A DNA stretch of 64,000 bases from Lutimaribacter degradans (GTDB lineage Bacteria > Pseudomonadota > Alphaproteobacteria > Rhodobacterales > Rhodobacteraceae): positions 62,001-126,000 of the forward strand of contig NZ_JAMQGO010000001.1 in assembly GCF_023703375.1 (NCBI RefSeq), given 5' to 3'. The translations under genes and the position numbers were made by a program. Shown piece by piece: positions 44,621-54,569 of this stretch; the first letter of the stretch is position 1; every line of letters starts with the position of its first letter. The notes under the pieces were generated by a model, which had not been told where the DNA came from, searched no databases, and saw only the letters and a list, made by a program, of their open reading frames with translations.

Positions 44621-47155
44621 TCAGGCCTTCTTGGCCGTCTTGCCCGTGGTTTTCTTTCGCCCGCCGCCCTTCTTGGCCGATTTCTCGGCGATCAGTTGCA
44701 CGGCCATGTCCATCGTGACCGCGTCAGGCTCGGTCTCCTTGGGGAGGGTGGCGTTGATCTTTCCCCATTTCACGTAAGGCCCGTACCGTCCGTCCATCAC
44801 GTTGACCGGCCCACCTTCGTCAGGATGCTCGCCCAGCTCTTTGAGGGGCTTGGCCGCCGCACGTCCGCGCCCGCCGGGGTTGGCGCGCTTTTCGGCCAGC
44901 AACTCGACCGCGCGGTTCATCCCGATCTCGAAAACGTCGGCGGGGTCTTTCAGGTTGGCGTAAACGGGCTTCGCATCGTCGGGCAACTGGTGCATGACGT
45001 AAGGCCCGTAACGGCCGAAATTCGTGCTGATCATGCCGCCCTCGGGATGCTCGCCCACCTGGCGCGGAAGCGAAAGCAGCGTCAGCGCCTTTTCCAGCGT
45101 CATCTCGTCGGGCTCCCAGCCTTTGGGCAGGCTGGCGCGGTCGGGCTTCTTGTTCTCCTCTGTCACCTCGCCGCGTTGCACGTAGGGCCCGAACCGGCCC
45201 GAGCGCAGGCTGATCTCGTTGCCATCCTCGTCTTCGCCCAGCACCCGGTCGCCCGTCTCGGCCGCTTCGCCACCGATGGGCCGGGTATACCGACACTCGG
45301 GATAGTTCCCGCAGCCCACGAACCCGCCCGAGCGCGAGGTTTTCAGATGCAACTGGCCCGTGCCGCACAACGGGCAGATGCGCGGATCGCTGCCATCCTC
45401 CCGTGGGGGGTAGAGCGTGGGCGCCAGCGCCTCGTCCAGCACGTCGAGCACCTCGGAAATGCGCAGTTCGGACGTTTCGGCAATCGCGGCCGAGAAGTCG
45501 CGCCAGAAGCGTGACAGAAGCTCTTTGTAATCTGACTCGCCCGCGCTGACATGGTCCAACTCGTCTTCGAGCGCGGCAGTGAAATCGTATTCCACGTAGC
45601 GGCGGAAGAAATTGGTCAGAAAGATCGTGACGATCCGGCCCTTGTCCTCGGGGATAAGGCGGTTCTGCTCCTTGCGCACATATTCGCGGTCCTGGATCGT
45701 GGTGACAATGCTGGCATAGGTTGACGGACGCCCGATCCCCAGCTCTTCCATCTTCTTGACCAACGTCGCCTCGGTATAGCGGGGCGGGGGTTGGGTGAAA
45801 TGCTGGTCTGGCGTGACACCTCGCTTTTCGGCCTTTTCGCCCTCCATGATCTGGGGCAGGCGCTTGTCATCATCGTCAACCACCTCGTCGCGGCCCTCTT
45901 CGTAGACGCGCAGGAAGCCGTCGAACTGAATCACCTGCCCGGTGGCGCGCAGCCCCACCTGGCCATCGGCACTGGCAATCTCGACGGTGGTGCGTTCCAA
46001 CCGCGCGGCGGCCATCTGGCAGGCCAGCGTGCGTTTCCAGATCAGGTCGTAAAGCTTGCGTTGATCGGCATCCGACAATTTTAACGCCGCGGCATCCTTG
46101 GCCATGTCGGTGGGGCGGATGCATTCATGCGCCTCTTGCGCGTTCTTGGCCTTGTTCTTGTACATGCGCGGGCTGTCGGGCACGTATTCGGGGCCGAAGC
46201 GATCCTTGATGGCGTCGCGCGCGGCATGCACTGCCTCGGGGGCCATGTCGATGCCATCGGTTCGCATGTAGGTGATGTGACCGGCCTCGTAGAGGCGCTG
46301 CGCCGCGCTCATCGTCTGGCGAGCGCCCATGCCGAACTTGCGGCTGGCCTCTTGCTGGAGCGTCGAGGTCATGAAGGGCGCGCTGGGGTTGCGGTTCGCC
46401 GGTTTCGCCTCGACCGATGTCACAGTCAGGTCGCGGCTTGTCACGGCCTGCACCGCCAGTTCGGCCTGGGTTTCATTCTCGATGTCGTACTTGTCCAGCT
46501 TCTTGCCGGCCAGAACGGTCAGGCGCGCCTCGTATTCCTGGCCGCGCGGCGTGCTCATCAGCGCCTTGACCGACCAGTACTCGCGCGGTTTGAACGCCTC
46601 GATCTCCATCTCGCGCTCGACGATCAGGCGCAGGCAGACCGATTGCACGCGGCCGGCCGATTTCGCACCCGGCAGCTTGCGCCACAACACCGGCGACAGG
46701 TTGAAACCCACAAGGTAGTCCAGCGCGCGGCGGGCCAGGTAGGCCTCGACCAGCGGGGCGTCGATCTCGCGCGGGTTCTTCATCGCCTCGCTGACGGCAT
46801 CCTTGGTGATCGCGTTGAAGGTCACGCGGCGCACATCGGTGTCTTTCTTGATGGCGCGGCGCTTGGTCAGCGCTTCTTTCAGGTGCCAGCTGATCGCCTC
46901 GCCCTCGCGGTCGGGGTCGGTGGCAAGGATCAGTTCGTTGTCGGTTTTCAGTGCCTCGGCGATGGCGCGAACGTGTTTCTGGCTGTCGCTCGTAATCTCC
47001 CATTTCATGTCGAAATCATGCTCGGGATCGACCGAACCATCTTTGGGAGGCAGATCGCGAACGTGCCCGTAAGAGGCCAGAACGGTGTAATCAGAGCCCA
47101 AATACTTGTTGATTGTCTTGGCCTTGGCAGGAGATTCGACAACAACGACGGGCAT
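44621..47155 (-). CDS. topA: DNA topoisomerase I
   Basis: An 844-residue type IA topoisomerase. The TOPRIM acidic residues are E7 and the TDPDREGE triad (79-86); the catalytic Tyr296 is in [10 protein letters not shown]4 zinc-finger region ([19 protein letters not shown]) is followed by two topo C-terminal repeats ([38 protein letters not shown]) and a Lys-rich tail. AAAGGAAATCAT precedes the start. It lies downstream of dprA as in many alphaproteobacteria. Confidence 0.97.
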   Translation of the reverse strand: MPVVVVESPAKAKTINKYLGSDYTVLASYGHVRDLPPKDGSVDPEHDFDMKWEITSDSQKHVRAIAEALKTDNELILATDPDREGEAISWHLKEALTKRRAIKKDTDVRRVTFNAITKDAVSEAMKNPREIDAPLVEAYLARRALDYLVGFNLSPVLWRKLPGAKSAGRVQSVCLRLIVEREMEIEAFKPREYWSVKALMSTPRGQEYEARLTVLAGKKLDKYDIENETQAELAVQAVTSRDLTVTSVEAKPANRNPSAPFMTSTLQQEASRKFGMGARQTMSAAQRLYEAGHITYMRTDGIDMAPEAVHAARDAIKDRFGPEYVPDSPRMYKNKAKNAQEAHECIRPTDMAKDAAALKLSDADQRKLYDLIWKRTLACQMAAARLERTTVEIASADGQVGLRATGQVIQFDGFLRVYEEGRDEVVDDDDKRLPQIMEGEKAEKRGVTPDQHFTQPPPRYTEATLVKKMEELGIGRPSTYASIVTTIQDREYVRKEQNRLIPEDKGRIVTIFLTNFFRRYVEYDFTAALEDELDHVSAGESDYKELLSRFWRDFSAAIAETSELRISEVLDVLDEALAPTLYPPREDGSDPRICPLCGTGQLHLKTSRSGGFVGCGNYPECRYTRPIGGEAAETGDRVLGEDEDGNEISLRSGRFGPYVQRGEVTEENKKPDRASLPKGWEPDEMTLEKALTLLSLPRQVGEHPEGGMISTNFGRYGPYVMHQLPDDAKPVYANLKDPADVFEIGMNRAVELLAEKRANPGGRGRAAAKPLKELGEHPDEGGPVNVMDGRYGPYVKWGKINATLPKETEPDAVTMDMAVQLIAEKSAKKGGGRKKTTGKTAKKA

Positions 47156-47351
47156 ATGATTTCCTTTCGACTCGACACCGGGGGCTTGGCGGCGGAACAT
47201 GTGGGTTGCCGTATGTCTTTGTCAATGCGCCGTTTTGAAGGCCGGGGCCACTTGCCCGTCTGCGGCAGGCCCACCGCGCTCTTGTCAATCGCCGGGCTCG
47301 CGGCGGTTGCGGGCGTTCAGCAATGTTCTAAAAAATGGGTGGCGCGCGGCG

Positions 47352-48512
47352 TCAGGTTGCGCGGGCCAGCAACCCGCCGGGGTGGCGGATGATGCGGCCG
47401 TCAAGCTCCAGGTCGGTAAGTGCCGGGGCGACCGCCTGCGCGGGAGCGCGCAGATCGCGGATAAGCTGGTCCTCGGCCAGTGGCGAGGGGCCAAGACGGT
47501 CGAGGATCTGGCTGTGCAGCGCGGCGGTTTCTTGCAGGCTGCGGCGTTCTGGCGCGGGGTCGGGTATGGTTGGCGTGCCCGCCCGGTCGGGCTGGGCACG
47601 CGGTGGTGCCGGCGCGTTCTGCGCGGGCAGCGCCTCCATCACGTCTTCGGCGCGGCGCACGAGCGTGGCGCCATCGCGGATCAACATGTTGCAGCCGGCG
47701 GCGCGCGCATCGAACGGGTGGCCGGGCACGGCCATCACCTCGCGCCCCTGGTCGAGCGCGTCGCGTGCCGTGATAAGGCTACCCGATTTCGCCGCGGCCT
47801 CGACCACCACGACGCCGCGCGCCAACCCCGAGATCAGCCGGTTGCGGCGCGGGAAATGCCGCGCCTGTGGCGCCACGCCCATGGGCTGTTCCGACAGGCG
47901 CAGGCCGGTCCTTGCGATGTTTTCGGCAAGCTGCGTGTTTTCCGCCGGGTAAATCACGTCGACACCGCCGGCCATCACGGCGATGGTGCCGGTACCGAGG
48001 GCGGCCAGATGCGCCGCGGTATCGACTCCGCGGGCCAGCCCCGAAACGATGACAAAACCCTGTTTTGCCAGGTCAAGCGCCAGCGCGCGCGCCATGCGGG
48101 TGCCCAGCGACGAGGCGTTGCGGGCGCCGACCATGGCAATGCGGTCGCGCGTCAGCAGGCCCGTATCGCCAAGCGCCCAGAGGATCGGAGGCGGATCGGG
48201 AAGATCGAGAAGCGCGGCAGGATAATCGTTTGCGCCCACGCATAACATCTGTGCATCCGCGCCGCGCGCCTTGCGCAGTTCGGCCTGCGCCACCTCTGGC
48301 GGGCAGGGTGTGTAGCTTTCGACGCCCGCTGCGCGGGCGACGCCGGGCAAGGCGTCAAGCGCGGCGGCTGTCGAGCCGTGCTCGTGAAGCAGCCGGTAAA
48401 AGGTCGAGGGGCCAACCCTGCGTGATCGCAAGAGGCGAAGCCACGATACCCTCTCATCTTCCGTGGTGGGTGGGAGTGGGGGGTGAGTGGAAGGATGAAA
48501 CTCTTCTGGCAT
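47352..48512 (-). CDS. dprA: DNA processing protein DprA
   Basis: A 386-residue protein that binds incoming single-stranded DNA and loads RecA during transformation. An N-terminal helical region is followed by the Rossmann-like core (AMVGARNASSLGTRMARA, IVSGLARGVDTAAH, FPRRNRLISGLA) and a C-terminal winged helix (about 320-386). It is upstream of topA in the same direction. Confidence 0.93.
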   Translation of the reverse strand: MPEEFHPSTHPPLPPTTEDERVSWLRLLRSRRVGPSTFYRLLHEHGSTAAALDALPGVARAAGVESYTPCPPEVAQAELRKARGADAQMLCVGANDYPAALLDLPDPPPILWALGDTGLLTRDRIAMVGARNASSLGTRMARALALDLAKQGFVIVSGLARGVDTAAHLAALGTGTIAVMAGGVDVIYPAENTQLAENIARTGLRLSEQPMGVAPQARHFPRRNRLISGLARGVVVVEAAAKSGSLITARDALDQGREVMAVPGHPFDARAAGCNMLIRDGATLVRRAEDVMEALPAQNAPAPPRAQPDRAGTPTIPDPAPERRSLQETAALHSQILDRLGPSPLAEDQLIRDLRAPAQAVAPALTDLELDGRIIRHPGGLLARAT

Positions 48513-48605
48513 CGCGACCTCGCCGTCTTGCTGGAATCATCTCTAGCGTGCGGCTGGTTAATGGCCGGTAAACCAGGCCGGGCCCGCCACGCATGCCCAA
48601 AGGCT

Positions 48606-50027
48606 TTATCCCCCCGAACCTCCTACGGTCAGCCCGCCGAGCATCACCGTGGGCTGGCCCACGCCAACTGGCACCCATTGCCCGGCCTTGCCGCAATTGC
48701 CCATGCCGGGGTCAAGCGCCATGTCATTGCCCAGGGCGCGGATCTGTTGCAGTGCCGTGGCACCATCGCCGATCAGCGTGGCGCCCTTGACCGGCGCGCC
48801 GATCTTGCCGTTCTTCACGCGGTACGCCTCGGTGCAGGAGAAGACGAACTTGCCATTGGTTATATCGACCTGCCCGCCACCAAAGCCAACGGCGTATATG
48901 CCGTCTTTAAGGTCGGCCACGATATCGTCCGGCTCGGCATCGCCGCCCAGCATGTAGGTATTGGTCATGCGCGGCATCGGCGCGTGCGCATAGCTTTCTC
49001 GTCGCCCATTTCCGGTCGGGGCGACGCCCATGAGGCGCGCGTTCTGGCGATCCTGCATGTAGCCCACCAATATGCCATCCTCGATCAACGTGTTGCGCGC
49101 GCTGGGCGTGCCCTCGTCATCGAAAGTGAGGCTGCCGCGCCGGTCGGGGATGGTGCCGTCGTCCAGAACGGTCACGCCGGGCGCGGCCACCCTTTGACCC
49201 AGAAGCCCCGCGAAAGCCGAACTGCCCTTGCGGTTGAAATCCCCTTCCAACCCATGGCCCACGGCCTCGTGAAGCAGGATGCCGGGCCAGCCCGGGCCCA
49301 GCACGACATCCATCACGCCGGCGGGTGCGGGCTCGGCGCACAGGTTGACCAGCGCAATGCGCAACGCCTCTTGTGCCTTGGCCTGCCAGTCTGACGGCTC
49401 CAGCAACCCGTCCAGGGCCACGCGCCCACCCCCGCCCGCCGTGCCTTGTTCGCGTCGGCCCTGATCTTCGACGATGACGCTGACATTGACGCGGGTCATC
49501 GGGCGGACGTCGCGCAGGCGCTGGCCATCGGGGCGCAAGATCTCGACTTCCTGGCACGACGCGGCAATGGTGGCCGAAACCTGCACCACGCGCGGATCAA
49601 GGTCGCGGGCGAAGGCGTCGATGGCGCGCAGCGTTTCCAGCTTTACGGGGAACTCCACACCGGCAATCGGGTCAGCATCGGTGTAAAGGTGGCGGTTGGT
49701 TGCCTGTGGCCCTGCCGCCATCGTGCCGCCGCCATCGCCCACCGCCAGCCGGGCGGTGGCCACCGCGCGCGTCAGCGCGGCCTGCGAAATCTCGGAGGAA
49801 TGGGCGTAGCCAGATACCTCGCCGCGCACCGCGCGCAGGCCGAACCCCTCGGAGGCATCGTAGCTGGCGGTTTTCACGCGACCATCGTCGAACACCAGCG
49901 CCTCGGCGCGGCGGCGTTCCAGGAACAGCTCGCCATCATCGGCGCCGGCGGTTGCCTCTTGCAACTGGCGCAGGGCTGCATCGTGGTCGAGCATCGTGTC
50001 GAACGGGCGAAACTCATTCTGGACCAT
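48606..50027 (-). CDS. tldD: Metalloprotease TldD
   Basis: A 473-residue subunit of the TldD/PmbA zinc protease, which trims modified peptides such as microcins and antitoxins. The metal motif HEAVGHGLEG puts H253, E254 and H258 at the active site; the C-terminal NGKFVFSCTEAYR has the family Cys. AAAGG precedes the start at 50027. The partner gene pmbA is not in the window. Confidence 0.95.
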   Translation of the reverse strand: MVQNEFRPFDTMLDHDAALRQLQEATAGADDGELFLERRRAEALVFDDGRVKTASYDASEGFGLRAVRGEVSGYAHSSEISQAALTRAVATARLAVGDGGGTMAAGPQATNRHLYTDADPIAGVEFPVKLETLRAIDAFARDLDPRVVQVSATIAASCQEVEILRPDGQRLRDVRPMTRVNVSVIVEDQGRREQGTAGGGGRVALDGLLEPSDWQAKAQEALRIALVNLCAEPAPAGVMDVVLGPGWPGILLHEAVGHGLEGDFNRKGSSAFAGLLGQRVAAPGVTVLDDGTIPDRRGSLTFDDEGTPSARNTLIEDGILVGYMQDRQNARLMGVAPTGNGRRESYAHAPMPRMTNTYMLGGDAEPDDIVADLKDGIYAVGFGGGQVDITNGKFVFSCTEAYRVKNGKIGAPVKGATLIGDGATALQQIRALGNDMALDPGMGNCGKAGQWVPVGVGQPTVMLGGLTVGGSGG

Positions 50028-50135
50028 GGGGTGGGGCCTTTCGCTGCTACCCGGACACGGTGCGCCCGGTGCCGCGAGATATAGACGCAGGACAGCCCGC
50101 TTTCCACCGTTTCCGGGGTGCAGCCCTCTTGATTC

Positions 50136-50171
50136 GGCGGAAAACACATTCAAAAAACGTGTTTTTCCGCC
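50136..50171. repeat. Long imperfect hairpin upstream of ctaC
   Basis: GGCGGAAAACAC pairs with GTGTTTTTCCGCC (one bulged T) around an 11-base loop. It lies between the two divergent starts, so it is not a terminator for either gene unless leader transcripts are made. A role in mRNA leader or regulator binding is inference. Confidence 0.5.
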
Positions 50172-50189
50172 TTGTTCGCAGGCGCTCAA

Positions 50190-50203
50190 TTGATCTATGT
50201 CAA
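50190..50203. promoter_or_regulatory. FNR/FnrL-type box upstream of ctaC
   Basis: TTGAT-N4-GTCAA differs at one of ten positions from the FNR consensus TTGAT-N4-ATCAA. It lies 155 bases before the ctaC start. Rhodobacterales FnrL regulates respiratory oxidases according to oxygen, so a link to the aa3 oxidase is reasonable but untested. Confidence 0.5.
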
Positions 50204-50357
50204 AAAAGCGTCCGTTTGCCGCAACCGAAATTGTTGTCCAATTGGGTAGAATGTGGTTTCTGGCAACGACCGACCGAACGGGATTCCGCCGTATACAACG
50301 CCGGGCGGAGTCACGGGGGACCATAAATGACGAGCGATCAACCGATCAGGGTGACAC

Positions 50358-51200
50358 ATGCGACTTTTATCTAGCCTTCTGGCCGCAACAGCAGCCTTCG
50401 GCGCCGCGCCGGCCTTTGCGCAGGACGCGCTTGAAATCATTGGCAAACCGACGCAGGGCGGCATGGGCTTCCAGCCCGCTGCGACCGAACTGGCCCGCGA
50501 TCTGCAGGGGCTGGATGGCCTCATCCTGGTGATCATCACCGCGATCACCATCCTGGTGTGCGGCCTGCTGCTGTACATCATCTTCCGCTTCAATGGCCGC
50601 GCCAACCCGAAGCCGGCCAGCTTCACGCACAACTCGCCGCTGGAAGTGGCCTGGACGATCGGCCCGATCGTGATTCTTGTCTTCATCGGGGCGTTTTCGC
50701 TGCCGGTGCTGTTCAAGCAGCAAGAGATCCCCGAGGGTGACGTTTATATCAAGGTGACGGGTTACCAGTGGTTCTGGGGCTACGAGTATACCGATCATGA
50801 ATTCGGCTTTGAAAGCTTCATGCTGGCCCGCGACGAGCTGGAAGACTACGGCTATGGCCAAGATGAGTACCTGCTGGCTACCGATACGGCCGTTGTGGTG
50901 CCCGTCGGCAAGACCGTGGTGATGGATGTGACCGCCGCCGACGTGATCCACAGCTGGACCATCCCGGCCTTCGGCGTAAAGCAGGATGCCGTGCCCGGTC
51001 GTATCGCGCAGCTTTGGTTCGAAGCCGAGAAAGAGGGTGTGTATTTCGGCCAGTGCAGTGAATTGTGCGGCAAGGATCACGCTTACATGCCGATCACCGT
51101 CAAGGTCGTGAGCCAGGAGGCGTACGACGAATGGCTGCAGGGGGCGATCTCGGAATACGCCGGTACCCCTGCCTCGATCCAGGTGGCCTCGGCTGACTGA
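50358..51200 (+). CDS. ctaC: Cytochrome c oxidase subunit II (aa3 type)
   Basis: A 280-residue membrane protein with a signal peptide (about 1-21), two helices (about 52-75 and 95-115) and a periplasmic CuA domain. The CuA ligands are seen in HSWTIPAF and [12 protein letters not shown] (C, C, H, M). It receives electrons from cytochrome c. Subunit I (ctaD) is not in this window. A typical start with GGTGACAC upstream. Confidence 0.97.
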   Translation: MRLLSSLLAATAAFGAAPAFAQDALEIIGKPTQGGMGFQPAATELARDLQGLDGLILVIITAITILVCGLLLYIIFRFNGRANPKPASFTHNSPLEVAWTIGPIVILVFIGAFSLPVLFKQQEIPEGDVYIKVTGYQWFWGYEYTDHEFGFESFMLARDELEDYGYGQDEYLLATDTAVVVPVGKTVVMDVTAADVIHSWTIPAFGVKQDAVPGRIAQLWFEAEKEGVYFGQCSELCGKDHAYMPITVKVVSQEAYDEWLQGAISEYAGTPASIQVASAD

Positions 51201-51265
51201 CGCACGCCAAGCGGCATGCGCCCGCCAGCGTATGCCGCCGCACCATCTGACAGGACACGAAAAAG

Positions 51266-52204
51266 ATGAGCGACGCGACGATCAACAGCACTGTGAACCA
51301 GCCCGAGGCTGGCTTTGGCGACTACGTTGCGCTGCTCAAGCCGCGTGTGATGTCCTTGGTCGTGTTCACCGCGGCCGTTGGCCTATTGGCCGCGCCGGGC
51401 GCAGTGCATCCGTTCATCGCGTTCTGCGCGATCCTGTTCATCGCCATCGGGGCCGGTGCCTCTGGCGCGCTGAACATGTGGTGGGATGCTGATATCGACG
51501 CGGTGATGAAACGCACCGCGCGCCGGCCGGTGCCCGCAGGCAAGGTCACGGCCGACGAGGCGCTGGGCGTGGGCGTGGCCCTTTCGGGGCTGGCAGTGAC
51601 GATGCTGTGGCTGGCCACCAACTGGGTCGCCGCGGCGATTCTGGCCTTCACCATATTTTTCTATGCCGTCGTCTATACCATGTGGCTCAAGCGTTGGACG
51701 CCGCAGAACATCGTGATTGGCGGTGCTGCTGGGGCGTTTCCTCCGATGATCGGTTGGGCCGTGGCCACGGGCGGTGTTTCGGTGGAATCGGTGTTGATGT
51801 TCGCGCTGATCTTCATGTGGACGCCGCCGCATTTCTGGGCGCTGGCACTTTTCATGAACTCCGACTACGAAAACGCGGGCGTGCCGATGCTGACCGTCAC
51901 CCATGGGCGTCGCACGACCCGTACCCATATCTTCGTGTACACGCTGCTGCTGGCCGTGCTGGCCCTGGGGGCGGGGGTCACCGCGATTGGCGGCCCGATC
52001 TACATGGCCGTGGCCGTTGTGCTGAACGCGATGTTCGTGCTGGGTGCTTGGCGCATCTGGCGCCGCGACGAAGACAGCGCGGCATTAGATAAATACTTGG
52101 TGGAAAAAAAGTTTTTCCGTCTGTCGCTTCTGTATCTCTTTGCGCATTTCGGGGCGATCTTGGCCGAGGCGGCACTGCGCCCCTGGGGCATGGGGGGCTG
52201 GTAA
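51266..52204 (+). CDS. ctaB: Protoheme IX farnesyltransferase
   Basis: A 312-residue membrane prenyltransferase that makes heme O for the oxidase. The conserved Asp-rich motif is NMWWDADIDAVMKRTARRP; the second is NSDYENAGVPML. About nine membrane helices are visible. It is between ctaC and ctaG, as in Paracoccus and Rhodobacter. Confidence 0.96.
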   Translation: MSDATINSTVNQPEAGFGDYVALLKPRVMSLVVFTAAVGLLAAPGAVHPFIAFCAILFIAIGAGASGALNMWWDADIDAVMKRTARRPVPAGKVTADEALGVGVALSGLAVTMLWLATNWVAAAILAFTIFFYAVVYTMWLKRWTPQNIVIGGAAGAFPPMIGWAVATGGVSVESVLMFALIFMWTPPHFWALALFMNSDYENAGVPMLTVTHGRRTTRTHIFVYTLLLAVLALGAGVTAIGGPIYMAVAVVLNAMFVLGAWRIWRRDEDSAALDKYLVEKKFFRLSLLYLFAHFGAILAEAALRPWGMGGW

Positions 52205-52207
52205 GCG

Positions 52208-52372
52208 ATGAGCTTTCACAAGGAACACGAACTGCACACCCGTCGAAAAGGCCGCAATATCGGTCTTGGACTTACGCTGGTGGCGCTGATTTGCATCGTC
52301 TTCGGGTTGACGGTGGTCAAGGTGACCCGTGGCGATTTCGAACCGCCGCGTGGCCAGGTCGAAGGAAACTGA
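52208..52372 (+). CDS. Small membrane protein between ctaB and ctaG
   Basis: A 54-residue protein with a basic N-terminus ([16 protein letters not shown]), one membrane helix at about 17-38 ([20 protein letters not shown]) and a short periplasmic tail. It starts three bases after the ctaB stop and ends four bases before ctaG. The same position holds a small ORF in other alphaproteobacterial cta clusters. Function unknown; an oxidase assembly role is inferred. Confidence 0.85.
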   Translation: MSFHKEHELHTRRKGRNIGLGLTLVALICIVFGLTVVKVTRGDFEPPRGQVEGN

Positions 52373-52375
52373 TTG

Positions 52376-52951
52376 ATGGCAATGGATCCTAAAACCAAGA
52401 CTTTGGCACAAACGGTCGGGGTCGTCGTCCTGATGGGCGGGCTGGCATGGGCCTCGGTGCCGTTTTACGACTGGTTCTGTCGCGTGACCGGGTTCGGCGG
52501 GGTAACGGATGTCGCGGAAGCGGGGTCGGACGTGATCCTGGACCAGACCATCAAGATCCGTTTCGACGCCTCGAAAGAGCGTGGCATGCCGTGGGAGTTC
52601 AAGCCGCTGCAGCGCGAGATGGATATTCGCATCGGCGAAACGGGGCTGGCCTTCTACGAGGCGTACAACCCCACCGACCGGCCCGTGGCAGGCAGCGCCA
52701 GCTACAACGTGGCCCCCTACGAAGCAGGCGGGTTCTTTACCAAGATCGACTGTTTTTGTTTTGAACAGCAGATACTGCAACCAGGCGAGCGGGTTGAAAT
52801 GCCGGTCACCTTCTATGTAGATCCCGAAATCGTCGATGACCGCGACGCGAAATACGTGCACCGCATCACGCTGGGCTACACGTTCCATGAAATCGACCTT
52901 CCCGAAGAGCAGGCCACGCGTGCTACGGGCAAGGACAAAACCGTTAACTAA
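52376..52951 (+). CDS. ctaG: Cytochrome c oxidase assembly protein CtaG (Cox11)
   Basis: A 191-residue protein with one N-terminal membrane helix (about 8-27) and a periplasmic copper-binding domain; the CFCFEQQ motif holds the Cu ligands. It delivers copper to the CuB site of subunit I. GAAGGAAAC precedes the ATG at 52376; a TTG one codon earlier is less likely. Confidence 0.96.
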   Translation: MAMDPKTKTLAQTVGVVVLMGGLAWASVPFYDWFCRVTGFGGVTDVAEAGSDVILDQTIKIRFDASKERGMPWEFKPLQREMDIRIGETGLAFYEAYNPTDRPVAGSASYNVAPYEAGGFFTKIDCFCFEQQILQPGERVEMPVTFYVDPEIVDDRDAKYVHRITLGYTFHEIDLPEEQATRATGKDKTVN

Positions 52952-52974
52952 GAAAAGCCAACGAGGGAAACGCG

Positions 52975-53775
52975 ATGGCGCACGAAAAGAACCATGATTA
53001 CCACATTCTGGCCCCATCCCTGTGGCCGTTTCTTGGATCCGTTGCAGCGTTTGTTATGCTGTTCGGCGGTGTCATTTGGATGCATGACAGCGGGCCTTGG
53101 GTGTTCCTGATCGGCTTTGTCGGCGTGCTTTACGTCATGTTCGGCTGGTGGGCCGACGTCGTTGCCGAAAGCCAGGTGGGCGACCACACGCCGGTGGTGC
53201 AGATCGGGCTTCGCTATGGCTTTATCCTGTTCATCATGTCCGAGGTGATGTTCTTTGCCGCCTGGTTCTGGAGCTTCTTCAAGCACGCCATGTACCCGAT
53301 GAGCCCGCAAAGCCCTGCGGTTGACGGGCAATGGCCGCCTGCGGGCATCGAAACCTTTGATCCATGGCACCTTCCGCTGATCAACACGCTGATCCTGCTG
53401 TGCTCGGGCGCGGCGGTTACTTGGGCACACCATGCTCTGGTACATGAGAACAACCGCGAAGACGTGAAATGGGGCCTGATCATCGGTGTCGCCCTCGGTG
53501 TGATCTTTACCGGTTTCCAGGCTTACGAATATACCCATGCCGCCTTCGGCTTTGGTGGCAACATCTATGGCGCCAACTTCTTCATGGCCACCGGCTTTCA
53601 CGGCTTCCACGTGATCATCGGCACCATCTTCCTGTTTGTATGCCTTCTGCGCCTGATGCGCGGGCATTTCACACCGGAAAAGCACGTCGGCTTCGAGGCC
53701 GCGGCCTGGTACTGGCACTTCGTTGACGTGGTGTGGCTGTTCCTGTTTGCAGCCGTCTATGTATGGGGCGGCTAA
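52975..53775 (+). CDS. ctaE: Cytochrome c oxidase subunit III
   Basis: A 266-residue protein with about seven membrane helices. The segments [31 protein letters not shown] and [14 protein letters not shown] are typical. It stabilises the oxidase and its proton uptake. A terminator (53822-53849) follows. Confidence 0.97.
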   Translation: MAHEKNHDYHILAPSLWPFLGSVAAFVMLFGGVIWMHDSGPWVFLIGFVGVLYVMFGWWADVVAESQVGDHTPVVQIGLRYGFILFIMSEVMFFAAWFWSFFKHAMYPMSPQSPAVDGQWPPAGIETFDPWHLPLINTLILLCSGAAVTWAHHALVHENNREDVKWGLIIGVALGVIFTGFQAYEYTHAAFGFGGNIYGANFFMATGFHGFHVIIGTIFLFVCLLRLMRGHFTPEKHVGFEAAAWYWHFVDVVWLFLFAAVYVWGG

Positions 53776-53821
53776 GGCCAGCGCCTTTGCGGTTGAAATC
53801 CACCGCGTAAACCGACAAAAG

Positions 53822-53849
53822 CAAGGCGCGCCGGTGATGGCGCGCCTTG
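53822..53849 (+). terminator. Intrinsic terminator after ctaE
   Basis: CAAGGCGCGCC-N6-GGCGCGCCTTG followed by TTCCTTTCC. It separates the oxidase operon from the SURF1 gene; read-through is possible. Confidence 0.75.
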
Positions 53850-53882
53850 TTCCTTTCCAAGCCCTGCGTGAAAGACCCTGCA

Positions 53883-54569
53883 ATGCAGCGTATCCTTGTT
53901 CCGCTGATTTTCGGTCTGGCCGGTGTCGCCGTGCTGGTCTGGCTGGGCGTCTGGCAGATGGACCGCCTGGCGTGGAAACAGGGTGTTCTGGCCGATATCG
54001 AGGCGCGGATCGCCGCCGACCCCGTGGCGCTGCCCGACACGCCCGACCCGACGCAGGATCGGTATTTGCCGGTTCAGGTCACCGGAAGCCTGGATGCGGC
54101 CGCCCCCTTGCGCGTGCTGGTCAGCCAGAAACAGGTCGGTGCGGGCTACCGTTTGATTTCTGCGCTTGAGACCGGGCAGGGCCGCGTTTTGCTGGATCGC
54201 GGCTTCATACCCGTGGCGGACGATGTGCCCCCCGTGCCCGGTGGCCCGGTGACGGTGATCGGAAACGTGCACTGGCCGGATGATCGCAACGACTCGACCC
54301 CCGAAAACGACGTGAGCGGAAACACCTGGTTCGCGCGCGACATCGACCAGATGGCACAAGTGCTGAACACGCGGCCGCTGCTGGTGGTGGCGCGCAGCCT
54401 TTCGCCGGCGGAACAGGGCGTGACGCCCTTGCCGCTCGACAGCAGCGGTATTCCCAACGATCATCTTGAATACGCGATAACCTGGTTTTCGCTGGCCGCC
54501 ATATGGGCCACGATGACCGGCTTTTTCCTGTGGCGCAATCGGCGCCCGACCTCACAGGCGGACAGTTGA
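53883..54569 (+). CDS. SURF1 family oxidase assembly protein
   Basis: A 228-residue protein with an N-terminal helix (about 3-22, containing GVWQMDRLAWK, the family GxWQxxRxxWK motif) and a C-terminal helix (about 200-220). SURF1 helps insert heme a into subunit I. Its stop overlaps thrC in TGATG. Confidence 0.9.
   Translation: MQRILVPLIFGLAGVAVLVWLGVWQMDRLAWKQGVLADIEARIAADPVALPDTPDPTQDRYLPVQVTGSLDAAAPLRVLVSQKQVGAGYRLISALETGQGRVLLDRGFIPVADDVPPVPGGPVTVIGNVHWPDDRNDSTPENDVSGNTWFARDIDQMAQVLNTRPLLVVARSLSPAEQGVTPLPLDSSGIPNDHLEYAITWFSLAAIWATMTGFFLWRNRRPTSQADS

Larger units (their letters stand above)
50028..50357. other. Divergent region, tldD / ctaC
   Basis: 330 bases holding a long imperfect hairpin (50136-50171), an FNR-type box (50190-50203) and the ctaC leader. 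I see no clear sigma-70 promoter. A short frame near the tldD end is not supported. Confidence 0.5.

Noticed and set aside
46127..47392. Long plus-strand frame antisense to topA
   Set aside because: Same reason: shadow of a GC-rich gene, no ribosome site, no recognisable domain.
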